Positions 26,816 to 41,700 of a stretch of DNA of 64,000 nt are shown here, one piece after another; position 1 is the first letter of the stretch, and each line of letters starts with the position of its first letter. The notes under the pieces were generated by a model that was not told where the DNA came from, did not search any database, and worked only from the letters and a program-made list of their open reading frames with translations. The translations under genes and the position numbers were made by a program. Source of the DNA: Sclerurus mexicanus (taxonomy: Eukaryota; Chordata; Aves; Passeriformes; Furnariidae); NCBI GenBank assembly GCA_013396755.1, contig VWZF01004798.1, positions 21,694 to 85,693 of the forward strand. Direction: 5' to 3'.

Positions 26816-27945
26816 TTTCAGCAGCATGGCCTCGATGCTGGTGATCTCTGCCTGTTCAAGGACAGATACATCTGTCCTGTAATCAGACCAGCGAATGTTT
26901 AGGATTGTACGGAGACTTAAAGTGGAGGTTGAGTTTGCAACGCACAAGGCAGTGGTCTGTTTGACATTCTGCACTAGGCAGCACTTGGGTATGACAGGCA
27001 TCACAAACATTTCTCTGTTGCACTAAGACATAGTCAATGAGGTGCCAGTGCTGGGGTCGAGGATGCATCCAGGTTGTCTTCAGTCTGTCTTTCTCCTGAA
27101 AGATAGTGTTGGTGATGGTGAGCTCCTGCTCTGCACAAAACTCTAGCAGGAGGCGTCCGTTGTCGTTGCAGTTTCCAACATCATGCTTGCATAGTACTCC
27201 TTTCCAGGCTTCAGAGTTCTTTCCTACTCTGGCGTTGAAGTCACCAAGGATTATGATCTTGTCATCTGCAGGAACCTTTTGCATAAGGCGGCACAGGTTG
27301 GTGTAGAATTTGTCTTTTTCAGCAGGATCATCTTGGAGAGTTGGGGCATATANNNNNNNNNNNNNNNNNNNNNNNNNNNNNNNNNNNNNNNNNNNNNNNN
27401 NNNNNNNNNNNNNNNNNNNNNNNNNNNNNNNNNNNNNNNNNNNNNNNNNNNNNNNNNNNNNNNNNNNNTCACCTGTTGCTACAGGGCTTTGCAACTGTGG
27501 GTGAACCCCTAGAGCCTGTGCAATGGATTTTTTAGGTGAGGCGCAGTGTGTGCAGAACTGGCCCCACCCTTTACTCCAAAGGTTCATCTGCCAGGGCCAA
27601 GAGAGCTTGGATGGTGACAGCGAAGTCCTCAGGTTGTACGTTTAGTTAGAATATCCTTCTCGTATATGGATGGCCTTACAGGCCTAAGCGAGCTCCATCT
27701 GCCTGGGTTTGAAGTTAGAGTTGTCCTTCTCCTAGGATGATTGCTGGGGCACTAGTGAGCCCATCCTGCCCATGGACACACTTTGTCTGACCCTTCATTT
27801 GAGACCTGACTAGCATGGGAGACCCTACTGGATGCACATACCACCGCCAGCACAGCTCGCAACCTCATAAGGGCACACAAGCTTCTCCCCTGCGACAGGG
27901 GGGTGTCCATGGAGAAGTAGCTCTTGTATTACCACTGATGGGAAT
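26816..27945 (-). mobile_element. Internally deleted LINE: endonuclease kept, reverse transcriptase missing
   Basis: The minus strand encodes part of an endonuclease/exonuclease/phosphatase-fold domain of a non-LTR retrotransposon, the type often mis-annotated as craniofacial development protein 2-like. Legible in order are Y-A-P-T-L-Q, I-I-I-L-G-D-F-N-A-R-V-G, H-W-H-L-I-D-Y-V-L-V and T-D-H-C-L-V-R, which include the catalytic Asp/Asn and the terminal D-H pair. At about 26,915 the frame switches directly to L-R-T-I-L-N-I-R-W-S-D and S-I-E-A-M-L-L, text normally found near the C-terminus after the reverse transcriptase. So roughly the whole RT is absent. Sequence from 27,500 to about 27,945 looks like the element's 5' leader. 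An assembly gap removes the start of the endonuclease. It is not CR1; an RTE-like or related clade is possible but not established. Confidence 0.75.
27353..27468. other. Assembly gap (116 N)
   Basis: A run of 116 N inside the endonuclease part of the LINE remnant. Since a complete domain would need several hundred bases here, the real gap may be larger than drawn, or the element is truly deleted. Confidence 1.
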
Positions 27946-30900
27946 GGCTTACCACTGGTTTGTTTCAACCCTCCACTGGAAGCACTAATCTGTGACTGAA
28001 CTGTTTTTGACCTATGCATATTTAAGACAAAATTATCAGAGAAAACAGGTATTAGTTTACAGCAGAACCTGTCACTAACTATGCCACCCCACGAAAATCT
28101 AATCTCTACATCATTAAACAGGTAACAGCTGTCTTGACAGGATTGGAGTGGTAGATGAGGCACATGAGCTATTTATTTTGGCCATACAATGATGTCACAT
28201 CTTTTCTGTTCTTCCAATCCCACCTGTAGAAGCAAGAACCCATCCTTTGCTAGACGGTGATGAAGAATACTTAATAAATGATAAAAAGGGTCTGTTAAGC
28301 AACTGTGTCTATCTGCTCTTTTGCATCTGCTCATATTTAAAGCTAATACAACTTTCACAAAGTAAACTGCTTAACACTGAGAAAAAAGATGAACGGATCA
28401 CAGGGTGAATTAGAAGGCTGCTGCTGCAATTTAATGACATTGCTTTTGACGAGTAATAAAGAAAAATGCTTCTGCATTTCATAGTGTGGACTTTGATAAA
28501 TCACCATGAAAATCAGACCTCTAAATAGGCATGACATAGGACTCGGAAAAGTGTCTTAAAATCAGTAATAATCTTGGAGAACAAAACACCAGTGATCAAA
28601 AATTAGAAAACTGATACAACAGCTTAGTACATATTAGTATTAATAAAAGATTGCCTAGGAAAATAGTTAACAGATAATTAGCATTCCTATATGTCAACCA
28701 GAATCTACAACCACAGTATACAAGTCAAACACCACAGGAAGCTAAAACTTCTGACAAGAAGAGGCTCCATCTCTCTTCTGTTTGTCTCCTGAAAATATAA
28801 AACAAACCAAAACAAACCTATATTTCTATCACACTCTTTGCCTTCTAGGGTCTGCAAGGCAGCTACTAAAATTCTAGTGACCCTGACAAACCTTAATCAT
28901 AGCTTTCATCTAGGCAATACCCAGTGCAGTATAAATCACAGTGCCAAAATGAGGAAAAGTTGACAAAGGAATAAGAACTGGGGATGTGGAAAGGGCAGTA
29001 CTTTTTTTTAGCAGTGTTATACTTTCATATAAGCCTTATAAGCAATGAAACAAAACCAAAGTCTACAAGTTACCACTGAAGTGGAACAGCACGTGACATT
29101 TAAAACTGAAATATCTATGTGGATAGAAATACCTAAGAAAAGGAAGATCATAAACTACAACAGCTGAACCATTTCACCAGCATACAGTTAGCTACTGTGG
29201 AATGACTGCAACAGAGAAGGAAGCTCAAGGCTCCAACCATGTGACCCAAGATGACAGCCGAACAGAAAATCGTGGAAACATTTCTTTTGACAAAAATGTC
29301 GATTTTGATAAATCAGCACTTCTACAAAAATAAACTGTCATAGAATTCCACACCAACTTCAACTAACTGAAAATCCTTTAACAAAAGCATTAGCTCTTAT
29401 TTCACCATTTGATATAGTTTATATAATTTGTCTCCTCAAAATATGAGGTCAGGTCAACCCCTCTGTTTCTTTATAGACAATTCAGCAGCACATTAGCACC
29501 ATGTTTTTTGTGTTTGAGGATGCAGTAAATGGCAAAAGAGCGCTTTTATCACAAACATTCCTAGAGTCTGTCTCAGAATCCCCCCAAAGTGTTTATAATT
29601 AATCTAGGTATTGAAACACATTTTTGGTTTTCCCCTTCTAATTCATGTAAATTGTTTGACAAGCAGTGCTGTTAGAATGAATATCTAACAGCACAGCTGC
29701 TGCTCCATTCGTTTTAAAACAATCACAAAAGGCTGGCACAGCATTGGCTATGCCATTCAGGCCTATGCCATTCAGGCAGAGAGAATCTCAGAACCTCTTT
29801 TAGCAGGCATCTGCAGGAGTGGGAGGAGGGAAAAGGAAAAGCAGAGAATTGTGCTGTGCTCACAAACCAGCTAAATAACATAAAATGTCTTGAAAAAGAA
29901 AGTTAAGGCCAAAATAGTGATTTGTTCAAAATTTCTCATAAAAACAAACAGAAAACCCACAATATACCTCACAAAAAAAGAACCAGAAACAATCTTCAGT
30001 TCTTCATTCCTTGAAAAATGTTGCAGTAATCAGTGTATTTACTCAGTGATATACCTATCACTCATTCAGCTCAAATATAGCTATAAGACAGACCGCACTT
30101 CTACCAAAAATCTTGTCTTTTCAGACATATTACACCACTAAATATGTTATGCTTTTGTAAAGTTACATGCTTATCTAAAGAATTAAGTTCTGAAGCTTGG
30201 ATGATGCAACACAAGCATACAGTTGTTATTTTCTACACACCAACTCATGTAAAACAGTGGTTGACATTTTCAGAATGACCATGCTATCTGGATGCCTGTT
30301 ACTTTATATCATGGCCTAATCAGGAATTCAGTCTGCATTATACCAAGAGTTATGCACAGAAACCTTCCCTTTAGAGACTATCTATCTATGCAACTGGCTG
30401 GACAGCATTTAACTTTAAATTAAACAGCATCTCACCCTCAACTAAAATATTCAGTTGCTAGGCTTCCTGACTTCATTCCCTAGGTTACTTTTAAACCTTA
30501 ACTGTACCAAACACTCTCAGCTCACACCCTTAGAGATAACAAGCCATCAAATAAATGCTCCCCTAAGCAACTGCCTATTTAAGGTTTTGTGCAGTGTTGT
30601 GATTTTTAAGCTATTATCTATAAGCTTAAAGAAGATAAATATTTTCCTTATAAGCAAGGTCACATATTCCACAACAACCCTTTTTCTACAGCATCAGCAG
30701 TCTTCTGCAGAGTACATATCTACTCACCACTCTTGCCATGGTCCAGTTCAAAAAACATGCACTACCCAGACATGTAACTTGCAGCACTGCCATACCACGA
30801 CAGATCCTGTGCAACCTTTCACTGCTGCTGCTTACCTTCAGAGGACTCTGTCCCCAGTGCCTGGGACGTTTTCTTAGTTCTATGAGGTGACAAGACCAAA

Positions 30901-31308
30901 ACACCTGGTTGCAATACTTTTTGCTATGTCCAAGAATCAGAACACAAAAGACCAAGATGAAAGGGGACATACTTTTCATTTCTTTAAGTTGCTATCTTCA
31001 AACTAAGCCTATGGACGTCATCATTTTGCACAGGTTACCTATAACCTACACAGACCAGACCTGGCCATCTTATGTGTGAAACTGTCAGTCCCAAACAGTG
31101 AAAAAGGAAGTAGAGCAGTTCTGTGCACATGCAACCCCTATCCATCAACCCATGAACCAAGGGCACATGACAACAGATGTCTCCAAGTGGACTTTGGTTC
31201 CAGCCTAGCAGCCACCATCTCCATGTGTTGGTGCACACATTATTCACACAGTAATTCCACAAATCACACAGTATTGTACTTAAGTGTTTCTATACAAAAA
31301 GAAGCTAC

Positions 31309-31329
31309 ACACACACAAAAAAAAAAAAA
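31309..31329. repeat. (CA)n followed by poly-A
   Basis: A short ACACACAC run passing into an A homopolymer in intron 2. Low complexity, no gene. Confidence 0.85.
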
Positions 31330-32215
31330 GGTGCCCAAGTCTTTATGAACAGCACTCCCAATACAGTACATTTACACCACTCACAGTCACCTTGGAAACT
31401 CTCACATATTGAAGACTATTTTATTACTGAATACACAGAGTGCTACCATTAAAATGCCAATTCAATCAAATGGTGTTTTCCTTCTGTCAAGAACAAAAGT
31501 AAGCTGAATGACCCCACAGATAAACTTCTGCTGATATATTTGCCCATTCTTGTGCTTCTGAAGACATAAATAGAAGAACTGCTTCTCTAAACATTCATTT
31601 GATGCACTCTGAAACATGTCAAGAGTGACAAAGACAAAACATTAAAATACAGATTAAAGGCTGAAAGAGCAGAGGAACTCTTAAAAAGTGATTGTCAAAA
31701 CAACAACAAAAAAAAAGGTTTGCTTCCTTATATGATACGTGAAACCAACTCTACATCTGATACGAGGAACAGCAGAATAGTAGTAGAACATTTTGGTTGC
31801 AAAGAAGTGGTAGAAAGGAGAAAAAACAAAGGTTGGTGTTCATGTGTATTTGTGAAAAACACTTTATCAAGTCACATTGTCTTCATGTTGTTTTTATTTA
31901 AGTGAAAACCTACCATCTTCCCATTCCACTTTCACACCTTCCCACTTCAACAGTTAAGAGTGACTGAGACACAAACTTAAATTCAGCCAAACCTGTGAAA
32001 AAGAGATCAAGACTAAAACAAAACTGATTTCTGAAAGAATCAATAGAATTCTTCCACTACTAAACTGCAGTTACCCTTGCTGAAGGACAACTTTATGGCC
32101 CAAACCAGAATACTGTCCATGCCTCTAGAATCACCAGCTGTCCACAGAGAATTTCGGTTTTTGAAAACAACTTCAAGTACCTCGAATCCTACAGAGGGTA
32201 GCAAATCTATTCGTG

Positions 32216-32231
32216 AAAAAAAAAAAAAAAA
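32216..32231. repeat. Poly-A run (16)
   Basis: Sixteen consecutive A residues in intron 2. No recognisable retrogene body lies next to it. Confidence 0.95.
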
Positions 32232-34704
32232 GGTCTTGGATAAATAAGACTCAAGTTCTAAAATAAAACTGGGCATGGCCATTCCTGTCAACAGTTCCTA
32301 TTGCTGAAACACTAAAAAAGGTGTTCTAAGCAAATTAACTATGTAACAAGGCATGTGAATTGCATAACTCAGCCTGCAAATGTCTAGGTGGAGACTGCAC
32401 CAGGTCATAAATTACCACTTTATTAACTTACATGATTTCTCATCAGGCATAGAAACCCAATTACCTTACACCAGTGCTGTCTTTCGTTATGCAAAACAGG
32501 GTAATTCCAGGTGAAATAAAACTATTTAGGGTCAAAAGGTTTGTTATGTACATAGTTTGCCTACAATTTTTCTGTTGACTCTGTATATATCCACCGTTCA
32601 TATCAATTTATGATTTTGGAGCACTAGCTTTGGGGTTTTTTTAAAGACTGAAAACTTCACAGTTCACAACAAAAAGAAAACACCAAACTCTCTCTGTAAA
32701 GATTAGTACGCAGCTCTCAACGCTATTGAGAAAATAGATGCCAGTGACTTCACAATTCCAGAGGGACAGGCTGAAATGAAAAAACAAGTCGTGTAATGTC
32801 TCCAAAGTCAGTCATAAAAATGCTAATTGCTCCCATAGATTTTTCTTATTGTTTCTACAAAAAGGATCCGGAACTTTTCAATCAAAAACATTTGTCAAGC
32901 ATTCACTTAACGTATGTTTGACAAGCTGTGTCTTACATTCATGCAAACTTCTTGACCAGGCTCACACCAAAGCAAACTTATTGAGAAGCAACAGAAAATC
33001 ATGAAAATGGCAAGTTTCATGGTTCATGAGAACAATATGTTTGCCAGGAAGATACATGTGCAAAAGAAGAAGGTAGCCATTCTTTTCACTAAAATGAATT
33101 AAAAGAAATATCAAGTATAAAACTAACCAGATACTTGTTCTCACTGTCTAGCTGGGCACTATTCAAATTTTCAGCTAAACTCTTTCATTAACCAAATTTG
33201 GCATATACTTACATAAGGAAAAACAGTCATCACTTGCACTGTTTTAAATGTGATTTTGGTCTTTCATTATTTAATAGAAAAAATACATAGGTGAAGCTTA
33301 TTCATGTCCTTTACCATCTCCAGGGGAAAACCTTGAAGCTAGTATTCAGTAGCCCCTGAGAAGAAGTTTTATACAGTATCTAGGTCCTGCACTAAGAAAA
33401 CAATCACTTAAGTCTGGACACTGGAATGCCACAAACTCTTTGTGCAAAACCACAGTTCTCTGCCTAAGCAACATACTCAACACTGCTATGGCAAAATATT
33501 AATACTGTGATTTGATCTGTCCAAGCTTCACAGTCTACCACAACAAGCCAGCCTGAAAAACCAGACAGTTCACAAGACAGAATCTGAGAAGCATCTTTAA
33601 AGACACTTCGGAAAACAGAACTTTAGAAAGAAAACTACTTAGAAGCCATGATCCCTAGTGCTTACATTATATACATTCCCTCCCAAAGCTGATGGTAAAG
33701 TATACTTCGAAAATTGAAAGTTGGAAAAGTGGATAGTGTATGTCATCGGGGCAAATGGAAGGCAGAGAAGGAAAGAGAATGGCACAATTAGATGATCTTG
33801 ATGAATATATATTTTTTTAAAGTCCCATCTTTCTCCAGAATGCAAATATTTGCTTCTATTATTTTTAATGCAGAAACATCACTGAGTACAATGATTTTCA
33901 GAATACTACCAACTCTTCTATTAGCACCATTTTTTTTTTAAAGTATATTCACTTCATAAATGTAGTTTATAGCTAACTGGCTCTGCAGATTTTTCACTGG
34001 CACAAAACAATTATTCTTCTTACTTGAGCAAGCAATTGTGAATTCAGGAATGACAATCTCCAAACAAAACCAGTCCCATAAATCAACAATAGAAGAATCA
34101 TGCCACTTCATTCATGCGCTTAATATTAGACAGGCAGCACTCAAGTTGAGGTTTATGTATCAAGTAACTACCATAGATGGCCTTCCACTTGAGGAGTGTT
34201 CTCAGCAAGCCTATTTAACTTTTTACAGTCACTTTCTTTCCCTTTGTCCTTTCTCTCCTTAAATGGAGGACTTCTGCTAGTCCATAAACACCTGTCAGAC
34301 AGCATTTTCCAATACAACAAGTTTTACTTCTGATTTTCCTAAACTTAATTTTAGTGTATCTTCAGAAGTTTCTCTCTATCCCATCTTTTCCAAACATATT
34401 GATAGCTACTCCAACCCCTGAGCTCCAGGTCACAAACTGCTAAGTAAAACATTCAAGTCCAAAGGCTTTATATAGACTTGGAAAGACCTACACCCAAACC
34501 AAGTCTTTCTATAATTCCATTCAGTTTTTAATGGGTCAGCTTCTGAAACAGATTTTAGGCACTTCTTATGCCTAGATCATTTGGTCTATATATTGTTAAC
34601 ATTACACTGGTGAAACACGTAAGTCAAAAAGCCATGGCTAGGCACATGTGGGATAACATAATGCAGTCTACCATCTTTACAAAGTCACATTTCTTTATTC
34701 AGAA

Positions 34705-34765
34705 ATAAATGTAATATTTAAATTTAAATAAATTTTAATATTTAAATAAAAATAAATTTATTTTG
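34705..34765. repeat. AT-only palindrome-rich segment
   Basis: About 60 bp of almost pure A/T built from repeated ATTTAAAT and AATAAATTT units, able to pair with itself. No gene. Confidence 0.75.
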
Positions 34766-34932
34766 GTTGAGGTTATATATTTCTAGGGTGCCATATGGCA
34801 ACTTCTCTAAGGGAGCTTTTAATATGTTATAAGGAAGATGAAGGGAAGAGGCAAGGTTGCTTTGGGAGACTTTACAAACTATGCAGGTGGGTGGGGGTAA
34901 AAGTCCTAAACTATGCAAATCCACAATCTGTC

Positions 34933-34975
34933 TCATAGAATCATTTAGGTTGGAATAGACCTTTAAAATATATTG
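34933..34975 (-). mobile_element. CR1 3'-end scrap
   Basis: About 40 bp matching the reverse complement of the conserved CR1 3' end (CATAGAATCATTTAGGTTGG, then AATAGACCTTTAAAAT). It is too short to place in a subfamily. Confidence 0.65.
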
Positions 34976-35687
34976 TGCACTTTGGAGATTCACAGAAAGC
35001 AACTAATACTTTCACAACCACACATGAAAAATTCAGCTCATAAGACTTCAGCTTTAGATTACTAGCATTTGTTTGCAGAGGGCCAAGCTTCAAAATCAAA
35101 AGACTGACAAAGAACTTAAAGAGGAGCCAGAGTTCAAGAATCTGAATCTTCCCATTCTGTTGCACAGGCGGCCCTTTTGCATCTGTAATCCTATTCTCAC
35201 TGGAGAAAATGTCTCTGTCTCTGTACAGCCCCTGGATGACCATTAAGTCTATCAAAGACTTTTGAGTTTTCTCCCAGTCACCGCTTGGCTCTATTTCAGG
35301 TATGTCCTGCTGGATATTTAAAAACTGATGCACAGAAATCCTCTATATTCTGACCTGGATTTTCCTTTTTTAACTGCCTTTAGCTTTTTTTTTTATTTGT
35401 TTTAGTTTGTGTGAGACCAGCTGAAAGCATTCATTTTATATGAAGAGGATACAAAGAAGACAGAACTTGCAACAAGAGGGCCGCATTGCAACATGGGTTT
35501 ATAGGGAATCTGCTCTACACAGGGAAACTTGGGACTGGGAGCAAAGAGACCTTTTGTATTTCATGGTTATCAATAAGATTGTCCTTTGACTAATTCCTAA
35601 AGAGAGGTCAAAATGCTCTGGTTATATAAGCTGATGAGAGATCACAGATTTTAATGACACTAAAACAAATATATTTATATAAAGAAC

Positions 35688-35745
35688 TCAGTTTTCCAAG
35701 TCTCATTTCCTCAGTTTAGGAGTTCAGTTTTCCAAGTCTCATTTC
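35688..35745. repeat. 36-bp period tandem duplication
   Basis: The 20-mer TCAGTTTTCCAAGTCTCATT begins at 35688 and again at 35724, with a short diverged spacer. This is a local duplication in intron 2. Confidence 0.85.
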
Positions 35746-38700
35746 TGCCTTGAAATGTAAGAACATTTTTATGCAAGCAGAGAATTCTTCTCTAGTTAAG
35801 TAACAAATTTCTGTCAAACCTCAAGAATGCATTGTACTTTTATGCTTTCATAGTATCCATAATTTAAATCCAAATTTGATTTGTAGTTATAAAATGTTGA
35901 TTAGGACTATATAATTTATTTAATGCTAAAGCTTTTAGTGGTTATGAGCAGCAATCAGACCTTTTACTAAAACAAATCTCTGGTTAAGGTATTGACTAGT
36001 TGGCCAAGCCATCGTATGTCTGCCAGCTCAGTGATGAGGGCTGGATTGAACATCACATCCAGCAATTCTTCTCCTCAGTCAAGCAACTACTTTAACACTT
36101 GTGTAGAGAGGGCAACACAAAAGCTCAGTCAGAACCTCCAGCTATCACTTCCAGTCACAATAAGTACATTATTACTGTTTAAAACAGTGTTATCCTATTA
36201 CCATAAAACAACAAATTGTTTCATCAGGAAAGCACAGTAAAATTACTGCACAACCTGTACTTTATACAATTAACAGAACATTTGTGTGAAATCTCATGAT
36301 AAGGTGAAGCACCAGTTTAACAGCCTATATACGGACAATAAAACCAGACAACTCTGGATTGTTAACAACTGCTCAAGCTCCTCGACATTTCAAGTGCTTA
36401 CAGTAAGAAATAGGCAGCTTTTGTTTTACGCATCTTAAAGTGTTCTTCCAGGATGTTCTTACAGTTCAAGAGCTGCCCAAGCCTACTACTTCATAAGCCA
36501 CATGTACTTCTGGGCTAATTCCCACCCCCCCTGCCACGCTCCCCACCTTAATTTTTACCCACACTAACCAGGCTTACATCCAGATCTAAACATGTACTTC
36601 ACAGAAAGAATTTTTTTTAACATACACTAGAAAAATATATGCTGAAAATAACAGAAATATCAAAACAGCATCTTTTATTTCAGGAGTAACTTTGCCAGAA
36701 TTTAACTTGGAGGTTAGACCGTGATATAAGGCATAGTTTCATTCTATGACAAACATATGTGGTTTTACTAAAAAAATGTCTACTCAAGAATTGAAGATAT
36801 TTATATGTATCACTACTACACACAGCAAAAAAATTACACAAACTTAATTTGCAAGACATTTTTCTTGAATTTTAAGGGAATTTTTAAACAATCTGCTAGA
36901 GCAGAGTTCATACTTATCCTTTAAATAAGAAAAAAATATTCACACTTAACAGATTTATTTAGAAAAAAGCTCTTTGACTTGACACTGCTCTTGGTTGCAT
37001 CATTTGCTATCTTTACTATTTCTTGCTTGAAGTGACAAAGGAAACAATACAACTGATACTTTACGCTGAAACATGGAATTAAGATGTAAAAGTGAGAAAT
37101 GACACAGTTCCCATGAAAAATGAAAATGAGAAATGAAAATGTAAAGTATGTGTTAAACAATGCTGGGGAAAGAAAGGAGGTGGAGGAGGAGGTAGAAGAG
37201 CGAGGCTCAGAATGCTGACTTTCTGGTTTTTTTGAGTGTTATTAGAAGGATTCTAATGAAACCATTAAGGTCTAGAAAATGAGTTACTGTTCTTTGTATT
37301 TTCACTCATTGGTCCAAGGCAAAAAAGGGTTTCCATACTTATGGGCATTTGAGGTTTGCTGTTTGTGTTTGGTTTTTTGGTTAGGGGGATTGGGGAGGGC
37401 AGGAAAGAGGTGTTTGGGAGTTTGGGGTTTAGATTTTAAGGTAGAACACAATTAGGCTGTTTCAAGTATAAGATACAATTAACTAGACACAGACACCACA
37501 AATACACATTACATATACATTCTCACCCACACATAAGCATTCAAAGCACACAATTTAAATAGAGCATTACTGTGGAACAGCATCCCTGGCCCATTCAAAG
37601 TGACTCTGCTTCCATGATAAGGCTACGGCTTTTCCCATTGCTTTCTTTTATTACAGAACACCCACAACTAGGTCAATGCTTTAAAAGCAGCCTGGAAGGG
37701 GACATCCCCTACCAAAGAAACAAATGGAGCAGAAACTCACAACTTAGGCTACAGTAATACAACAAAGAGTTAAAAGGAGCAATTTCTTTCTCCAAGTGTC
37801 AAGCAGAAATACAAAGCACTAATTTTTGCTTTGCTCAGCTTATTTTCAAAACCTATATACAGAGATGCTGAAGTGGTAAAATAGTACTGGTTCTGATATA
37901 GGCTCAACTGAGAACCCTGGCACTCTGTAATATGAACCAATCTTCTCCTGTTCTGGGGTCACCACACAAGTTCTCAAAAGGCTTACTTTATTAGACCACC
38001 TCAACATTTGTCCCCTGTATGCCCTCCTTTTTCACTAGCTGAACTGTAAAAGCTGCATTTGTTCAGTACCTTCTCTACAACATATTATCCTGTGATATCT
38101 AACCATTCTACAAAGAATACAGTCCTGAAATACAATCTCACCCCGCAGGGATAGTCCTACTTTTTTTCCAGGAACACAGCCAAATAAAGACAGTTCTACA
38201 GATTTTTCTTTGTTAATCATGCCTAAATTTCATATAGCTGAGTGCTCTGATTTTCAAACAAACTTATTCCATAGTTTACCTAAAGAATATTATCATTCTG
38301 TTTCAAATCATACTAGCAAGGGAATTTATCAGCTTTCTTCAAGAAATGAGCCATAAATCTTTTTTCTGTCAACACTATAAATCCAACGATCCTTCAGAAG
38401 AACAAAGGTGACTTTCTGCTCCATTTTCTACAATACAGACCAAACTTTTGGTCTAGAGTTTGGATCAAAGTTTACACTCTAAAATGGACACATTTCAGTA
38501 ACACTCCAAAACACTGATAGAGGACACACCCAATCCACCACCACCAAACTCTATCTTGATTCTAAAAGAAAACATAAGATTTCTTCCTCCATCCCTCCTT
38601 TCATCTACACACTCCATGGCTCAGAGAACAAGCAGGCTCAATACTGATAAAACCACACACTACCACACTCCTCTTATCCACTGTGACTCAGGTTGGGTCT

Positions 38701-41700
38701 ACATTGCTACAGATGTCTTTGTGGGGAGTACAGTGTATTGGCCAAAATATCACAGCAGGAACTGTGAGTATAATTTCATCTTATAGCAGAACACTAAGTA
38801 ACAGTGAAGCTTAAAGGGAAAAAGATGGTTGCAGGATGTACTAAAACACACTGCAATGAGCTGTAATCACCAAAGACTAATTTTGCCCATAAACGTCTTC
38901 TGGGGCAGATCTACTTTAACACACATCGTCTGCAATGCTCATCAAAAATCCCCTCTATAATATCCTGCCTTGAAATAGTTAAGAGATTATAAACAAAACT
39001 TTTCCCCAAGATGAGGTATAAAAATAATTTCTTGCAATTATTAAGCTTAGTCAGCTGCAATGGTTTTAGTGAGCAATCACAAGCTCTCTGATATAAGCCT
39101 TAATAACTGTCATGGATTCTGAAGTAATGATTTCCTGACAAACACTGCCAAGTTAATGTTAAGTTACATTTGGGGGAAAAGAGGAGCACTTGTAGGGGTT
39201 TTTTTATTCTGGTCCCTTTCACAGAAACTACACAGACATTCCTTTAAAGCTTCTCTGCTTCCTTAACAACCAATGCTACTTTGGACTTCTAAAGTAAGAA
39301 CACAGAATGAACAACATATCAGATCATAACTCTCACTGTAAATTAGTACGGTTCCCTTGGAGTTCTTGATAACAGTTTTTAAAAGCTGTCTTAGTATTAT
39401 TTTAACTTTTAAAAGTGTGAGAACAAATATTTTTAATTAACATCATGCCTAACAGAAGTCTAAAATCATTTTTATTTTTTAAAATACAACCGATCTTCAT
39501 AGTCTAGAGTTGGATGCTAAGTTATAATTTCAGGGACCGAAAATGCAAATACAGAAGTATGTCCAAGGTCTCATCAACAGAGGTTATTCCTGCACACCAG
39601 AAATTACTACCTCAGTTTAAATACTTAGTTCTAACTTATTAAATAAACACTGGATGCAAATATCTGAAGCATACATTGGTATTTCAGAGCAAGTTGCATA
39701 AAGTTTACTAACTCTTGTCACCCTTATTACTGGAACACTGAAGCAGGTGTTATGGGACTGACCAAATCATCCTGTTGAAAGTTACCTTAAATTGTCAACT
39801 GACTATCATTTTGCATACTATATTCACAAGTTTCACTGGAACAAGTCTGAAACCAAAGACAAAGTGAAAAAAGAGCCAGTTAGTGTTCTGATAAACTCTA
39901 CAGTGCTTCAAAAGATGCTACTAACTTATTCACAGGAAAGTTGGCAGAAGGGAAAGCTCAGCTCTCAACTGAAGCAGCAGAGTCTTGTTTTCTAGCCCAA
40001 TAACTGAATGAAGGAGGTAGGTTCGAATGACTATTTTCAAACTTGCCTATAGCTAAAAGCACCTACAGCTTTGTTATATGAGTCTCTAAAACAAACATTT
40101 GTCCTGCACAAATCAATTTTGTGCACTCTAGTTTGATTTCTAATAAGCCAAATCTCTCTCACCTTTTTTCACAAAGGGAAGCATACATAAAATACCTTCA
40201 AAATAAAATATATTAGCAAGTATGTTCCTTTCAGTTCCTCCAAACCTCTGGCAGTAGGGTGAAGACAGGCAGACAGTGTCAGTAATATCTAAAACCAGCA
40301 CAGCAAGATTTCCTAGAGAGGTCACCTCTCCAAGCCCTCACGCTGTTTTAAATATATGGGTTTCTGGTTACATTCCTTCACCTCCTCCTTCACATGAGGA
40401 GAAATGATGATGAGAAAGAAACTAACATTTTGAGCTGTGCAATAAAATGAAACCTTTACATTTCACCATCTATCCAACATTCAAATATTCTAGCATTGGA
40501 CTAGAAAGCAGCATCATATGAACCATACATGACAAATCTCATACAAACTTTGCAAAATTTTGTGACAGAAACTTTGAAAATTAACTGTCAAGAAGATTAA
40601 AACAAACAAACAAAAAAACCAAACACCCAAAGAAAATCAAATAAACAAGCCCTTAGAGATAATATTCAAGGCTACTAAAGTGACTAGTGTCTGATCTTGT
40701 TCCCAGTAGCCACAAAGATCTTCATAGGAGTAAGAGCCAAATCCCAAACATCTTATACTTCAGAAGCAGAGGGAGTTATAATAGTTCAGGCATGGAAGAT
40801 AGCAAGAATATTTCAGACAACATGCTAGCCTCTAGCCTTCATTCTTGCAGGATGAAGCACTGCTTTGCATACTGTTGAGTTTTGAATCAAGCGGTATAAT
40901 CCTAGCCTAGGCAATCTTCTCTGCTTTGTAGTCTCCTATGCCTCGAGATTCAGGTCACCCAACACTCCTTGTGCTAGGATCACCCAGCTACTAGCAACAT
41001 CAGTGCTGCATTTTAGATCTTCCAAGAGTTACATGCAGTCCAAGAGGCAAGGTAGGACACTCTTGATGCAGTTTCATCAGGACCCATGCAATACTGTTGC
41101 ATCTTTTGCATTAGCTTACTTATCATTAAGTAACCAAAAAAATACCTTGTGGTTTGTTTAATATCCTAGCTGTTACCAGAATTCACAACCAACAACTTCT
41201 GATCAACAGAGCCTCTTTAGGTGAAAGATTAAATACACCTTCTAAATCTCTGATGCCAATATCACAGCAGTCTGCAGATTTTTTATCAGTTTACCGCTTG
41301 CCTAGAAGTCACCTACAAAACCTCAAAATTAACTCCTTAGTACATAGGCCAGGCTGTACAACAATCAATTAGCTGAGTGCACCTGTGAAATGTTAGTATC
41401 CTAAGAGAAGCAGCAGAAAGATTTCCAGTCAGATGCAATCTGCTCAAGGGAGAGATGGCATCAAGCAAGAAAAGATGTGAAGCAAAGCCTTCAGTTGTTT
41501 GCATTATTTTGGGAATTTATATCTAAAAAGTGCCATTTCATGCAATATTAACTTGCATGCAAACTAAAAACCCTTCACTGTACAACTGAATTTACAAATA
41601 ATTTCCAATTTTTTTCCAAACCCAAAGATACTGTAACTATTACTAGAACTGTCCATTTCCCTTTCCTTATACTCTTGTATAACATCTACCACTCAGCAAA

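Noticed and set aside
30455..30877. 140-codon plus-strand frame in intron 2
   Set aside because: Composition follows local C/T and A bias, with no domain and no supporting signals.
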